From positions 41,108,287 to 41,172,286 of the forward strand of contig CM037590.1 in NCBI GenBank assembly GCA_021018995.1: a DNA stretch of 64,000 nucleotides. Reading direction: 5' to 3'. This DNA comes from Chloranthus sessilifolius. Its lineage: Eukaryota; Streptophyta; Magnoliopsida; Chloranthales; Chloranthaceae. Positions 12,801-26,079 of this stretch are shown here, in pieces. Made by a program: the position numbers and the translations under genes. The notes beneath the pieces were generated by a model. The model was not told the DNA's origin. It saw only the letters and a program-made list of their open reading frames with translations, and ran no database searches. The number at the start of each line of letters is the position of its first letter. Position 1 is the stretch's first letter.

Positions 12801-15800
12801 TCAAAGGCTTTTAAAATTATCCTTTAATCTCATGCGTGCAACGTGCTCCGAAAAGAGCTTGGGAGGTAAGCCTTTAGTAAGAGGGTCAGCCAACATGAGT
12901 GTCGTATTAATATTTTCAACAGATACAATTTGATTCTGAACTTTTTCCCTTACAATAAGATATTTAATATCAATATATTTGGAACCTCCGCTAGTCTTGT
13001 TATTATTAGAGATGGCGATCGCAGCGAAATTGTCATATAATATTTTCAGTAGCCTTGAAATACTATCAACAATTCGAAGCCCCGAGAAAAATTTCTTAAC
13101 CATATCGCCTCACATGTTGCCTCAAAAAATATAACAAATTTTACTTCTATAGAAGACAAAGTAGTTAGTGTTTGTTTAACGCTCTTCCAAGATATAGGTC
13201 CACCTGCAAGTATAAATATATAATCCGATGTGGACCTACGAGTGTCTTGACACCCAGCATAGTCGGCATCTAAATAATCAATAACTTCAAGGTTATTCGA
13301 CCTTTTGTACGTGAGCATGCGTTCTTTTATCTCTTGTAAATGACGAAAAATCTTATTGGCTGCTTTCCAATTATCCAAATCAGGATTACATTGATACCTA
13401 CCAAGCATGCCAATTATATAAGCTATGTCGGGACAAGTGTAGACTTGTGCATACATGAGACTCCCAACTGCCGATATATAGAGAATTGTCTCCATCTGCT
13501 TTCTCTCTAAATCGATCATGAAACTCTAAAGTAAACTAAATTTCTCACCCTTAATGACAGGGGCAATTGTAGCGAAATAATTATGTATGTTGACCCTTTT
13601 GAGAACTTTATCAATATAAGTTCTTTGAGACAATCCCAATATGTCACGGGTTCTATCTCGACGAATCTCAATTCCTATCACGTAGGAAGCTTCACCAAGA
13701 TTTTTCATATCAAAACTCTTTAATAAAAAGTTTTTTGTCTTATGTAACATGCTCAAATTACTACTTGCAAATAATATATCATCAACATATAAAACAAGGA
13801 TGATAAACTTACTCCCACTAATTTTAAGACATATGCATTGATCCACAGTATTTTATTTAAAACTAAAATTTGAAATGGCTTCATGAAATTTTAAGTACCA
13901 TTGTCGAGATGTCTACTTTAAACAATATATAGACCTTTTGAGTCTACAAACTAATTGACTCTCTCCCTCAACCTAAAAACCTTCAGGTTGTGTCATAAAG
14001 ATATCTTTATGCAAGTCACCATTCAGAAAAGAAGTTTTAACATCCATTTGATGTAATTCTAAGTCAAAATGAGCTACTAATGCCATGACTATCCGAAAGA
14101 ATTCCTTTCTAGAGACAGGAAAAATATCTCTTTATAGTCTATTCTCTCCTTTTGAGTGAACCCTTTAGTGACTAACCTTGTCTTGTATCTTTCTACATTA
14201 CCTTTGGAGTCTTGTTTTTGTCTATATACCCATTTACAGCCTACACACTTAACTTCTTCAGATAACTCGCAAAGATCCCAGACCGAATTATATTTCATTG
14301 ATTCTAGCTCATCTTTCATAGCTTCGAGCCATTGAGTGGATTCGTCGCTCTTCATAGCTTGGTTAAAGGAAACAAGATCTGATTATTTTTTCAAAATCAT
14401 ACTCACTTTTATTGAGGTAGACAATATAGTCATAAAAAATGAGTAACTTCTTTACTCTCTCTGATCTACGCAATGATTGATCATTGGCGATCACCATGAG
14501 AGCAAGAGTCTCCTCAATGTGGTGTGTTTCAATAGGTATAGTCGCAAGTGCATCAACACTATCTTGAATGACAGGTGTTGGTGTCACATTTTTTTGGATA
14601 AAAAAGATAGGAATTATAACCCGATTCTCCTCAAAAATAATTTTCCTAGGCTCAACACTCCCACTGTTCTCACGATCCTCAAAGAATTTTACATATCGAG
14701 TCTCAACAATCCTAGTATTATGAGTGGGGCAGTACAATTTATAGCCTTTCGACCTATCTGGGTAACCAATGAAATGATAACTTATAGTTTTAGGATCTAA
14801 TTTTCCTAATTATGGATTATACACCTTTGCTTCAGCTAAACAGCCCTAAATGTGTAAATATCCTAAAATCGGTTTTCTTCCTACCCATAGCTCATAAGGA
14901 GTTTTGGAAACAACCTTACTAGGAACTCAATTTAGGATATATACCGCTATTTTCAAGGCTTCTCCCCACAAGAACATAGAAAACTTAGAGTTGCACAATA
15001 TGCTTCTCACCATATGCATAAGAGTACGATTTCGTCGCTCAGCTACACCGTTTTGTTCAGGTATTTCCGGCATGGTGTATTGAGCGATAATGTCATGCTC
15101 TTATAAATACATGACGAATGGTCATGAATTGCGACCTGCTTCAGAGTATCTACTATAGTATTCTTAGCCTCTATCAAATCTCACAATTTTAATCTTTGAA
15201 TTAAGTTATAACTCAACTTCAGCATTATAGATTTTAAACATATCCAAGGCCTTAGATTTTTTATGGATAAGAAATATATAACCAAAATGAGAATAATCAT
15301 CAGTGAAGGTAATAAAATACTTTGGACCATCAATAGCAGGAGTTGAAAATGATTCACAAATATCAGTGTCGACTATTTTTAGCAAACTCGTGCACCTGAT
15401 ACCTCTTTTTTTATTAGTCTTTGTGAGTTTTCCTTTAACGCAATCAACACAAGTATTGAAATAAGAGAAATCGAGCGCATCGATTATATCATCTTTAATT
15501 AACCTCTTCATTCTATCATTAGATATATGGCCTAAACGTTTATGCCATAAAATATATGAATTGTCGACTGCTCGTTTTCGTTTCTTACTAACTTTATCAT
15601 CTACATGTATAGAAACTAAAGATTGGGCGTAAGATGAATCTAAATTTAACTGATAAAGATTATCCACTAATGAGCCACCACCCACAATATTGGAATCAAA
15701 TAATAGAGTAAAAATATTATTTTCAAATTTAAATTCAAAACATAATGAATCTAATTTAAAAATTGAGATAAGGTTTCTAGTGATACTTTGAACATAAATA

Positions 15801-16689
15801 GTTTCTACTAAATCCAAAATGAATCCACTATCTAAAATAAGACGGAGAATCCCAATGGCCTCCACGTCTGCTTCTACTCTATTTTCGAGTTTAATGGTTC
15901 GTTCACCTTTACTTAGCTTCCTGCTAGATCAAAATCTCTACATTGAATTACTTATGTGAATAGTTACATCAGAATCTATCTACCAAGTATTACGTGAAGC
16001 ATCAATATAAAGTAATTCAAAACACACTAAGACTAGGTCATTACCTTTCTTAACTAGTCAATCTCTGTATTTTTTACAATTCTTCTTGATGTGTCCTTTC
16101 TTCTTACGGAAGTGGCACTTGATGCCAAAAGTAGATCCGCTAGCTTCTCCTTATTTGATTTTCGGTGGAGAAGCTTTCACGTTCTTTCCTTTATATGATC
16201 CCTTCTTTCTCTTGAAAATTTCTTTCGATGGTCTAGGAGCGGCATAATGAGCACTTTCAGGTTTTTCAGTCAAAGTCTTTCCTCTTCTTAGACACAGTGA
16301 AGTATTATAATTAATCTTGAACGGGGAAAATTATACAGGAAGAGAAGTCATAATGAAGTGAATAAAATAACCCTAAAAAAAATTCATGTTCATTTCTTTC
16401 AATTGAGTCACCATGCTACTCATTCTCATAATGTGCTCCCGTACGCTACTATGACCATCATATTTTATGGTTCTCATTTTAACAATAAGACTACTGGCAA
16501 GTTCCTTAGAAGTTTCCTGAAATTATTCCTGAATGGCTTGCATGTATTTCTTTGCATTGTGCGAGTCAGGAATACCTCCCCGGATCACATCAATAATAGA
16601 ATTCTTTATAATCATGAGGCTCATACAATTTGATTTATCCCATTTTTTCAAATCTGTATTATTCACTGTCAAATCCTCAGCTGAGGCAT
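12801..16689 (-). pseudogene. pol and gag remnants of the old copia element
   Basis: Read on the minus strand, the remnants include RNase H (about 12801-13500, with ADYAGCQDTRRST and AGGPISWKS), reverse transcriptase (about 13526-14355, with LYVDDILFA and CKWVYRQK), integrase and pre-integrase (about 14800-15870, with ILWHKRLGHIS), protease near 15850-16000, CCHC region near 16080-16140 and gag to 16689. Further gag and the start of the leader lie beyond the nested element (23546-23620 onward). Many breaks; no functional polyprotein. Confidence 0.83.
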
Positions 16690-18179
16690 TGATTGATTTT
16701 AAATATAACCCTTGCAAGTGCACAAGATCTATTGCAGTATGGCAAGAACAAGGCTGTCGAACCCACAGGGAAATGTGAATTTTAATTAATTCTTTCAGAG
16801 ATTTAAAAACGTCCCTAAGGAAGTACCAAAGGGCAGATTCAATTTTACCAAAATTTATCACACTTTTCCTAAATGCAAAAAAATAAATTAATCTAAACAA
16901 CTAATTACCGATTAATCTAAAATAATAATTAAATGAGATCAAGGAATATGTTACCCCAGATTTGTACCCCTTTTCTATCATTAAAACTCACAGTTTCATT
17001 AAAGCATCATTCACACCATCATTCATCTATAAAAATGATTCGAAATAAAATATGATCATCAATCCGGCATACCCTATCTAAAAACAATGACTCAGCCTAT
17101 CATCGCGATATGAGTCATGTAAGAAGCATAGCGTTTCTCATGATGTTTAGATCATAACAGTAAGTACATAATCGCTCTGTAGCCTAAATCAGTCTGCAGG
17201 TCCAGATCTAGCGATTATAGCCGTTGATACGCGCAATCAACGGTCATAACAAGCATTCAATATATTTTCAATAACACAAACTTTTAGTAAAACGATTCCA
17301 TGATGACAATAAATCGACTATGGTATTAATCATAAATAAGAGTACTTATCTGGGGATCGCATCTTCCCCGATCAACTAATTTAGCCGCTCATCTTTGGTG
17401 TCTGATCTCCTTGTTCATTCAAAGTCATTCCACTTTTTATTTCTTCCAAAAAATCTTTGGTTACAATGTCTTTTCTTAAATACAATCTATGAATGTAAAA
17501 GAAAGACAGTGCAAATCCTAAGTACAATCTACCCAGATCAATCCTAGAAGGAGAAAAGAAGAACCCTTGAAAAGATGTCAAGAGGAGTCTAAAATCAAAA
17601 ATAATAGTAATGAATAATAATCCTCTAAAAAATTCTCTCCAAAAAACTCTAAAAAAGAAAAGCCAAAACTAACTCTCTAATTATCTATCTCTAATTTCTC
17701 CTTTCTCGAAGTGTTTGATCCACTTTAAATAGAGCCGAAGTTTCCAGGCCGCAGAGGTGTTCCAACTCAAAAATTTAGGGTCGATGCATCGACCTCCCAG
17801 ATTTTTGTGAATTCCCGCCGAACTTCGCATCAGATACTGCTTCGGTATTTTAGCCATAACTTTCGGTCTCGAACTTGGATTGAGGCGATTCTTACGCCGT
17901 TGGAAAGCTGACAGAAATCTCTACAACTTTTGTGTTTTGACAATTTCATAATTCGGCTGTCTTGAAGGTCCAAATTGATCTGCAAGTCGCACCAAGTTCT
18001 CGATGACCGAAAGTTACAGTGTTTTGACATTATTTTCAGAATTCTTGGGCTGTTTTCTGCACTTGGCTTGTATTTACCTGAAACACTTCAAATCTAATAA
18101 TTCTTATCAGATAGTCTTCATCGGATAGCTAAATATAGGTATTTAGGGGTGAAATATCATCATATTTCACTACTCATCA
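16690..18179 (-). repeat. 3' LTR of the nested non-autonomous element
   Basis: Begins TGATTGATTTTAAAT and ends ACTCATCA on the plus strand (TG..CA ends). Compared with the other LTR it has one copy fewer of a palindromic GGTCGAT..ATCGACC module near 17780. Confidence 0.86.
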
Positions 18180-21100
18180 CACCCCCAAACCTACACTTTG
18201 CTAGTCCTCGAGCAAAGCAAACTAAAAAAAATAAATGCCACTTTCGTAGGGAGCACGATTGTACTTAGCGCATACAACAAGCCTTTAAACCCCTAGGTGA
18301 TCCCTAGTGGAGGAGTTGTGTCTCCTGAGGGTTTACAGTGAAGTTACCCACAAACTTCAATAAATTCCAAACCATCGGCAAAATTGAGTTTTCAAAACAT
18401 GATTTTTTATAACATATATATTATTCAAAAACAAAAACATTAATTGTTTCAATATGTGAATCATCAATCTTAAATATTAATGTCATGTCAATCATGCTAT
18501 TATCCATTCAAATTAATCTAATGCTCAAATCGTTAGATAACTCATCCATTCATGCTTACTCGTGAAGTGTGTGCATACCCAAACCAAAATTCATTCATCT
18601 CAGAACTAGTTCAAACGGGAAACCATCGGACCTGTTGTTTAGACTCAATCCTCACTTTAGGTATACTCTTGAAATAAAATCACTCCGATGATGGGTAAGT
18701 TTTCGCACACATGTGAGAGATCAATACAAAGCAAATAAAAAGGTCTCACATAATAAATGAAGCACGATGCAATCAATGAACAAAAATAAATCTTATAAGA
18801 AGATGCTTGTATATCCTAAGCATATCATATCAAGTGTCATAAGTATCACATATTCACTCTCTATAAGGCAGTTATCAATGCAAGATCAGATCATGAAGGT
18901 CTTTTTATAGGGTTGTAATGGGGCTCAGGAAAGGGTAAGAAAGAAAGGGAAGTTGGGATTCAAAATTTCTGAGAAATCGGAAAGGAAACACTTTTTTGAT
19001 TTTTCTATTTCTCTTATTTTTCTTTTCTAATCTCTCACTATTTTTCTCAACTTTCTTTTTCTTTTGAATTTCCTTTTCTTGAAACACCTCATATTTTTTA
19101 TTATTTTTCACAATTTTCTTTTTCTTTTTCTCCCCCCTTTTTCTTTTATATTTTTGTCATACACTCTCAGTAAACACCACAACTTAGTAACTTTTCACTT
19201 ACTCTCTTTTCGTTCACTCTCATCCCTCGTTCCTAATTTCTCAGAAATAAGAAGGGTAAAGCTGAATTTTCAGAAATGGTGAAGGGTTAAAGGTTAACGT
19301 GGCTTATCAAAGAATGTATAAAGGTAAATTTTTTCAATAGGCTCAAAGGGGTACTAGAAGGATAAATTTATATGAGGTGGGGCATTTAAGCACAAACGAG
19401 CCAAAGATGGCCTTCAATCATTTCCTTAAAAGATGGTAACCTTGCCTATTTGTCTTGAGTAGATATACAGTATGTTCTAACATAATGATATGAATTTGAT
19501 TTCATGCAAAGTCACAAGCCAAAGTAAAATGTATGAGATTATACAAAGTAATTCGTATTCAAAGAAAACTCCGAAGATTGTTTCCAAAATGATTGAAGGT
19601 CATCTTTGGCTCATAAAGCTCACTGGGTTTATACAAAGTGAGATTATACAAAGTAATTCGTATTCACTCATCAATGACGAGAAATTAACTCTAAAGCTCA
19701 CTCGGTTTAGTCTCCACTAAGAACCTAAGATTCAACATTTAAAACAGTTCATCGATTCTAAGTCTTAGCTTAGTATAAGTGTAAAAATTCTAAGCATGAA
19801 TATTAAAATTACTCACAAAATATCACATTAAGCTTCATTATCCTAGATACAAGCATTCAAAATCTGACATCGATATTCTCAAAATTAAATTTACATGCAT
19901 CATCAACTAAAGTTTGAAAACAATCGTAAAATAATGTGCATGATAACTTCAAAATAATTTTTTTTTTTTAAAAAAAAATATATATATATATAAGTGACGC
20001 AAAATAGATAACCATACCCCCAAACCTAAAGATTACAATGTCCTCATTGATTGAAATAAGTAGCTCACCCCCAAACCTATTGAAAAGTACCTCAACACAA
20101 AGATCAAGTGCAGAGAATATGTGCATCAAATTGGAACATGACCAAAAATTTATTGAAGGGAATATGGTTACACTATTTTAGGGAATTGAAAACAACCTAA
20201 ACTAAAAAAACTAATATGCTAAAAATAAATATTAAAAAAAATAAAATAAAATAAAACCTAAATCCTAAATTAAACATGAATCCAACTCTGTTAATCATTG
20301 TTAGGCGGACCCATCCACCTAGGTTCACTTAAATTTATGTTCTTAGGCACAGGGAATAATTTCTCCCAAAGATCAAGGAAAAATTGATGAGACACCGCCG
20401 ATTGTATGGATGGAGGCGGCGAGACGAAAGTAGGAGATGGAGATGGGGGGACGGTGACGGAACCACATCAATTATCTCGATATCAGTATCGATGCACAGT
20501 GTAGGAGATTTGGAACGTCTTACTTTCTTTCTAGATGGTTCTCCCCAGGAAGGAAGGATCATCGGATCGAGGTCGATGATTTTAACATTGCTAGGCGCAA
20601 AAGGGACCGTCCGATGAGAGCGGCGCTCCTGCTTTTTAGCAGTCTCCTCCATCCTTGATAATCGAGCTCTGGTAAGATAGAATCGACGAGCCATGAGAAA
20701 GGTGTGCAAGAGTTAATGGAAAGTGAGCGTAAGGGTGAATATAAAGGAAAAAATTATAGAGTTGGAGTAGGAGTGGAAAGAGGTGCCCCGCAAAAAAAAA
20801 AGAAACAATAAAAAGTGTGATTTACGCTCAAGGGATCCCAAGGACGAAAAAGTAAAACAATAAAAATAATATAAAAAAAAACAAAGAAGAATCCAAATAG
20901 GATTCGGTTCCGAAAAGTGGGGTCGATTAATCGACCCTAGGAAGTCGATGCATCGACCCTTGGGGGGTCGATTAAAGCAAAGATTTTCAATCGATTGACA
21001 CAAGCGCACAAATTTTTTATTTTTTTATTTTTTTAAATTAAAATTCAAATTTAAATTAAATTTAAATTTTTTTAATATTTTTTTTTAATTAAAATTTGAA

Positions 21101-22028
21101 TTTAAATTAAATTTAAAATTTTTTTTTTTTAATTAAAAATCGAATTTAAAATAAATTTTTTTTTAAAATTCAAATTTAAAATAAAGAATTTTTTATTTTT
21201 TTTTTAATTCGAATTTTAAAAATAAAAATTAAATTCGAAAATTAAAATATAAAATTTAAATTTCAAAACCTAAAGACAATCCTACAAAATCCTATAAAAT
21301 CTTACCTAAAAGAGAAAAAGAAGGGAGAGAATAGAAAGATTCCTACAAAGCCTAAAGCAAGTAGTCCCACAAAAATTAATAACTAGATTTTAGAAAATCC
21401 TACAAAATATCTAAAAGAGGAAAATAAGGAAAATAAACTCCTAAAAAATTTAAAATAAGAAATCCTAAAAATCTAAACTTCCTAAAAGAACACCATAAAA
21501 CTTACCTAAGAGAGAAAAATAAGGGGAAAAAAATTTCGATTTTTTTTTTTAATTAAAATTAAAATTCGAATTTAAATTAAATTTTATTTTAAATTTTATT
21601 TTTTTTAAAATTCGAATTTCAAAAATTAAAATTAAAAATTTAAATTTTAAACCTAATGGCAATCCTACAAAATCTTATCTAAAAGAGAAAAATAAGGGAA
21701 AGAATAAAAGATTCTTAAATTTTCTAAGAAAAGTATCCTAAAAATCTATACTTCCTAAAAAGACTCCTACAAAATCTAAAATAAGAAGCCTAAAAATTTC
21801 AACTTCCTAAAAGACTCCTACAAAATCTAAAATAAAAAGCCTAAAAATCTCAACTTTCTAAAAGACTCCTAAAAAAAAAAATACTTACCTAAGAGAGAAA
21901 AATAAGGGAAAGAAGATTTTGCAAAGCAAAAATCTAAAATTTGATTTTTTTTTTTAATCAAAACACAAAAATCCCTAATCGAATTAATCAAAATTTCGCC
22001 GATTTTCCTGGCAACGGCGCCAAAAACT
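18180..22028 (-). other. internal region of the non-autonomous element
   Basis: Contents: a long pyrimidine-rich tract (about 18980-19250); two extra internal copies of the purine-tract complement ACCCCCAAACCTA at 20016-20028 and 20067-20079 besides the terminal one at 18181; palindromic GGTCGATTAATCGACC and GTCGATGCATCGAC words near 20920-20990; very AT-rich AAATTTAAATTT-type DNA (21010-21260, 21540-21650); and irregular repeats of CCTACAAAATCT and AAAAGACTCC (21280-21880). No pol domain is present. Confidence 0.7.
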
Positions 22029-23540
22029 TGATCGATTTTAAATGTAACTCTTGCAAGTGCACAAGATCTATTGTAGTATGGCAAGAACAAGGGTGTCGAA
22101 CCCACAGGGAAATATGAATTTTAATTAATTCTTTCAGAGATTTAAAAATGTCCCTAAGGAAGTACCAAAGGGCAGATTCAATTTTACCAAAATTTATCAC
22201 ACTTTTTCTAAATGCAGAAAAATAAATTAATCTAAACAACTAATTACCGATGAATCTAAAATAATAATTAAATGAGATCAAGGAATATGCTACCCCAGAC
22301 TTATACCCCTTTTCTACCATTAAAACTCACAGTTTCATTAAAGTATCATTCACACCATCATTCATCTATAAAAATGATTCGAAATAAAATATGATCATTA
22401 ATCCGGCATACCCTATCTAAAAATAATGACTCATCCTATCATCGCGGTATGAGTCATGTAAGGAGCATAGTGTATCTCATGATGTTTAGATCATAACAGT
22501 AAGTACATAATCGCTCTGTAGCCTAGATCAGTCTGCAGGTCCAGATCTAGCGATTATAGTCGTTGATACGCGCAATCAACGGTCATAACAAGCATTCAAT
22601 ATATTGTCAATAACACAAACTTTTAGCAAAACGATTCCATGATGACAATAAATCGACTATGATATTAATCATAAATAAGAGTACTTATCTGGGGATCGCA
22701 TCTTCCCCGATCAACTAATTTAGCCGCTCATCTTTGGTGTATGATCTCCTTGTTCATTCAAAGCCATTCCACTTTTCATTTCTTCCAAAAAATCTTTGGT
22801 TATAATGCCTTTTCCTAAATACAATCTATGAATGTAAAAGAAAGACAGTACAAATCCTAAGTACAATCTACCCAGATCAATCCTAGAAGAAGGAGAAAAG
22901 AAGAACCCTTGAAAAGATGTCAAGAGAAGTCTAAAATAAAAAATAATAATAATGAATAATAATCCTCTAAAAAATTCTCTTCAAAAACTCTAAAAAAGAA
23001 AAGCCAAAACTAACTCTCTAATTATCTATCTCTAATTCCTCCTTTCTCGAAGTGTTTGATCCGCTTTAAATAGAGCCGAAGTTTCCTAGCTGCAGAGGTG
23101 TTCCAACTCAAAAATTTAGGGTTGATTAATCGACCCAATAGGGTCGATGCATCGACCTCCCAGATTTTCGTGAATTCCTGCCGAACTTTGCATCAGACAC
23201 TGCTTTGGTATTTTGGCCATAACTTTCTGTCCCGAACTCGGATTGAGGCGATTCTTGCGCCGTTGGAAAGCTGACAGAAAGCTCTACAACTTTTGTATTT
23301 GACAATTTCATAATTCGGCCGCCTTGAAGGTCCAAATTGATCTGCAAGTCACACAAGTTCTCGATGACCCAAAGTTACAGTGTTTTGACATTATTTTCAG
23401 AATTCTTGGGTTGTTTTCTGCACTTGGCTTGTATTTACCTGAAACACTTCAAATCTAATAATTATTATCAGATAGCCTTTATCGGATAGCTAAATGTAGG
23501 TATTTAGGGGTGAAATATCATCATATTTCACTACTCATCA
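22029..23540 (-). repeat. 5' LTR of the nested non-autonomous element
   Basis: Begins TGATCGATTTTAAATG, ends ACTCATCA, directly adjoining the GGCGCC-type primer-binding site at about 22004-22026. It aligns along its full length with 16690-18179. Confidence 0.86.
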
Positions 23541-25202
23541 GGTATCAGCGGTGAGTACCTTGGATTTATCAGATCGTATAGCATAGTCAAGATCCATGCA
23601 ACCTAAAATAATTGTAACTTGTTTCTTTCATTTGCCGTAATTTAAGTCACTCAAAAATTTAATTTCACCAATTATATGAGTAATAGAAGACTGGTTCAAT
23701 GCTGCATAATAATTAAAGGTTTTATTATGTTCACATACAACTATAGCAACAATCCATTCCACAAGGGTGTATTTAAAGTGATTTACTTATGGCAAGGAAT
23801 ATAATAAAGAAATAACTAAATTAATGTGATTTTATTGAGAAGTAATTTGTATCATTATGACCCTCCGTTGGGTCGAATCATAACACACTAGCCACTTTCT
23901 CAATTAATATTAATGATTGTAGTACTAATTGTATCGTTATGACCCTCCGTTGGGTCGAGTCGCAACATACTAGCAGTACCCACATACAAAATAGTGAATT
24001 CTATGACACAGCCATCACACAACATTAAGTGATTCATCGCCGTTGGGCAGAAGTAATCCCTTAAGTTGTGATGTTAACGTTTACTATACACTTTCACTGA
24101 ATTTGTAACATGGTCTTTTATAAAAATAAATCTCACTTTAAAAATCACAGCACTAGGTAAGATCATTACCGTTGGACAAAAGAATCATTCCAAGCCATAT
24201 TTTCTATATGGGTTTTATAATATTTTATATGGTCACAAAAGTGTTTAAATAATAATAATAAATAAGCCACTTAAGAGATACAAGTGATCAAATTTAGCCC
24301 GTGTTATGGATAAGTGCCAAAAAATTAATTATAATCATGAGCAGCATTATGTAAATATCAGCCTTGGTGCTGGAACACAATCTCCAATACTCAATCCTAA
24401 TTAAAAACACACAAATATATAATAATTATCCGATGAAAAATCATCAAAAGGACATCAGATCATAATAACTTTATAATAAAGAGCTCATTATAAAAAACAG
24501 ACCTCAAAAATCGATCTGAAATGTCCGAAAAAGTCAAAAATCATATATAATGTCCGAAAATCAGACTTATAGATAGCCTAGAATTGACCTGAAAGGAATA
24601 AAGAATAATACGGGTCAAAATAGGCCTTAAGGACAAACGAGTCATATCTAACGGGCCAAATCGGTTCATGAATCATGTGTCGGGTTGAGTGACTGACTAG
24701 GCCATGGGCTGAATCGGGTTATCGATCGGATCGAGTCACAAATCAGTTCAAATATGGGCCTTAATATGGGTCCATGGGTCGGGTCAAACATGCAAACTAT
24801 ATGGCAGGTCGGGTCACTGTGCTCAATAGACCCATTGTGCAAGAAAGGGAGACGCATATGTGGGTATCAGTAATCGTCTTCTCCAAACTAAAATAAAATA
24901 AAGGAACCAAAAACCTTCAAAACAAATAATAATAAAGGGCAAAGGGACCATCTTCAAAACATCAATGGAGTCAATAATGATGAAGGCTGGATAATCCGCC
25001 TGAGAGGTTCCTTGGAATCATGTATTTCATGAAGTCCCATCTAAAAAATATTAAATGAATTAATTATTGCGGATTACATACCCAAACCCAGTAAACCATG
25101 TGTGTACGTGGTAACGATGGTTCCCTTCCTTAAGGCTTAAGATATTAATATAGAACACAATGTTTTGATTGATCGCATTTCGATCGTGACTCTGATATCA
25201 AT
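23541..25202 (-). other. leader and gag start region of the old copia element
   Basis: Immediately beyond the nested element the copia gag resumes; its amino end reads MDLDYAIRSDKSKVL on the minus strand (about 23605). Upstream is about 1.5 kb of untranslated leader with a repeated block ATGACCCTCCGTTGGGTCGA (near 23857 and 23939) and related CCGTTGG words at about 24043 and 24170. Confidence 0.6.
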
Positions 25203-25670
25203 TGTTAGATTTTTCAATTTGACTATTTAAATATATGCCTTAGGATCTAAGCGCATGATTAATTAAAATAATAAGCTGACAATCCATAAATTAAAATATA
25301 TGCGCATAGCTTGTGTGTGAGTCATGAATGATGGGTTGCCGATCTTCAACAATCTTCTCGCGCTTAATTCCTCCTAACATAATGGGGATGTTTTTGTTAA
25401 TATGAAGGATTGAAGTGTATCGAGCAATCGTTGGGACCAAACATCCCTTATATTTATAGTCAAAGAGTCATTTCCTATTAAGGACTTAAATTACTAATTA
25501 TTATTATTAGAAATCATAATCATATCATAACTAAAAGGCTTAACTATCAGTTGCTTATTTTCTTCAAATTCACCGAATTAGCAACTATTACATTACAAGA
25601 TTGATCTTACACCATTAACTAGTCAACAGATTGGCCATATTGATGGCCATTAAAATAGAAACTTCTAACA
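25203..25670 (-). repeat. 5' LTR of the old copia element
   Basis: Bounded by TGTTAGAT on the left and TTCTAACA on the right (inverted TG..CA ends). The primer-binding site lies immediately left, as expected for a minus-strand element. Confidence 0.83.
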
Positions 25671-25697
25671 TGTAAAAGTTATATATATATATATATA

Positions 25698-26079
25698 GGA
25701 AAAGGCCTCCGTCCTCCATGGGAGGACGGTCACCATCCTCCAACCTTTCACGTGGAGCTCTATGTGGCACTCAAAACACTTCTTGGGTGTCACGTGGACC
25801 TTGGGTGTATTGCTTAGATCATCTTTGAAAAAACATTAAATTAAAAACTCATCTCTACCGTGTATATTTTGAATCGTGAAATGTGGACCAATGAAAATCA
25901 TTAAAGTTTGACTTGTGGGTTTAAAATTATTTTTTCGAATTTTTTTATTTTAATATTGATCTAAATTGTCCACCTGTGTTCCACATGGCACCCAAAAAAT
26001 ATTTTGGGTGTCACGTGGAGCTCCATGTGGATCTTAGAGGATGGTCACCGTCCTCTATTGGAGGACTTAATCGGCTCCC
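25698..26079. mobile_element. MITE inserted in a TA microsatellite
   Basis: The left arm (GGAAAAGGCCTCCGTCCTCC.., GAGGACGGTCACCATCCTC, CACGTGGAGCTC) is repeated inverted on the right (GAGCTCCATGTGG, GAGGATGGTCACCGTCCTC, TTAATCGGCTCCC). Both ends abut ATATATATA tracts. The arms carry CACGTGG words. Non-coding; superfamily uncertain (Mutator-like is possible). Confidence 0.7.

Larger units (their letters stand above)
16690..23540 (-). mobile_element. non-autonomous LTR element (LARD-like) nested in copia gag
   Basis: LTRs of about 1.5 kb (16690-18179 and 22029-23540) flank 3.85 kb of internal DNA. Orientation is minus: GTTTTTGGCGCCGTTGCC next to the right-hand LTR is a primer-binding site for tRNA-Asp-type ends, and the purine tract TAGGTTTGGGGGT abuts the left-hand LTR. 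Flanks GGCAT and GGTAT are a near-perfect 5-bp duplication, and the copia gag text resumes on the far side. The interior has no reverse transcriptase, integrase or gag that I recognise, only low-complexity AT-rich DNA and one modest reading frame (20335-20709, minus, Arg/Ser-rich, unknown). The PBS type is used by Ty3/gypsy Athila/Tat-type elements, which is suggestive only. LTRs differ by about 4-5% by eye. Confidence 0.85.
11908..25670 (-). mobile_element. old Ty1/copia LTR retrotransposon, minus strand, split by a nested LTR element
   Basis: LTRs at 25203-25670 (5') and 11908-12377 (3') share long blocks, such as the segment around TCAGTTGCTTATTTTCTTC. Next to the 5' LTR is a primer-binding site like TGATATCAGAG on the minus strand; next to the 3' LTR is the purine tract CCAAGTGGGAGAC. 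Flanks are TGAAA and TGTAA, a near-match 5-bp duplication. Without the nested 6.85 kb the element is about 6.9 kb. Its LTRs are visibly more diverged (roughly 15% by eye) than those of the nested element, as expected for the older host. It is a fossil with many breaks. Confidence 0.85.

Noticed and set aside
20335-20709. 124-codon frame as a host gene
   Set aside because: It lies inside the non-autonomous LTR element and matches nothing I recognise; at most it is an element-encoded protein of unknown role.
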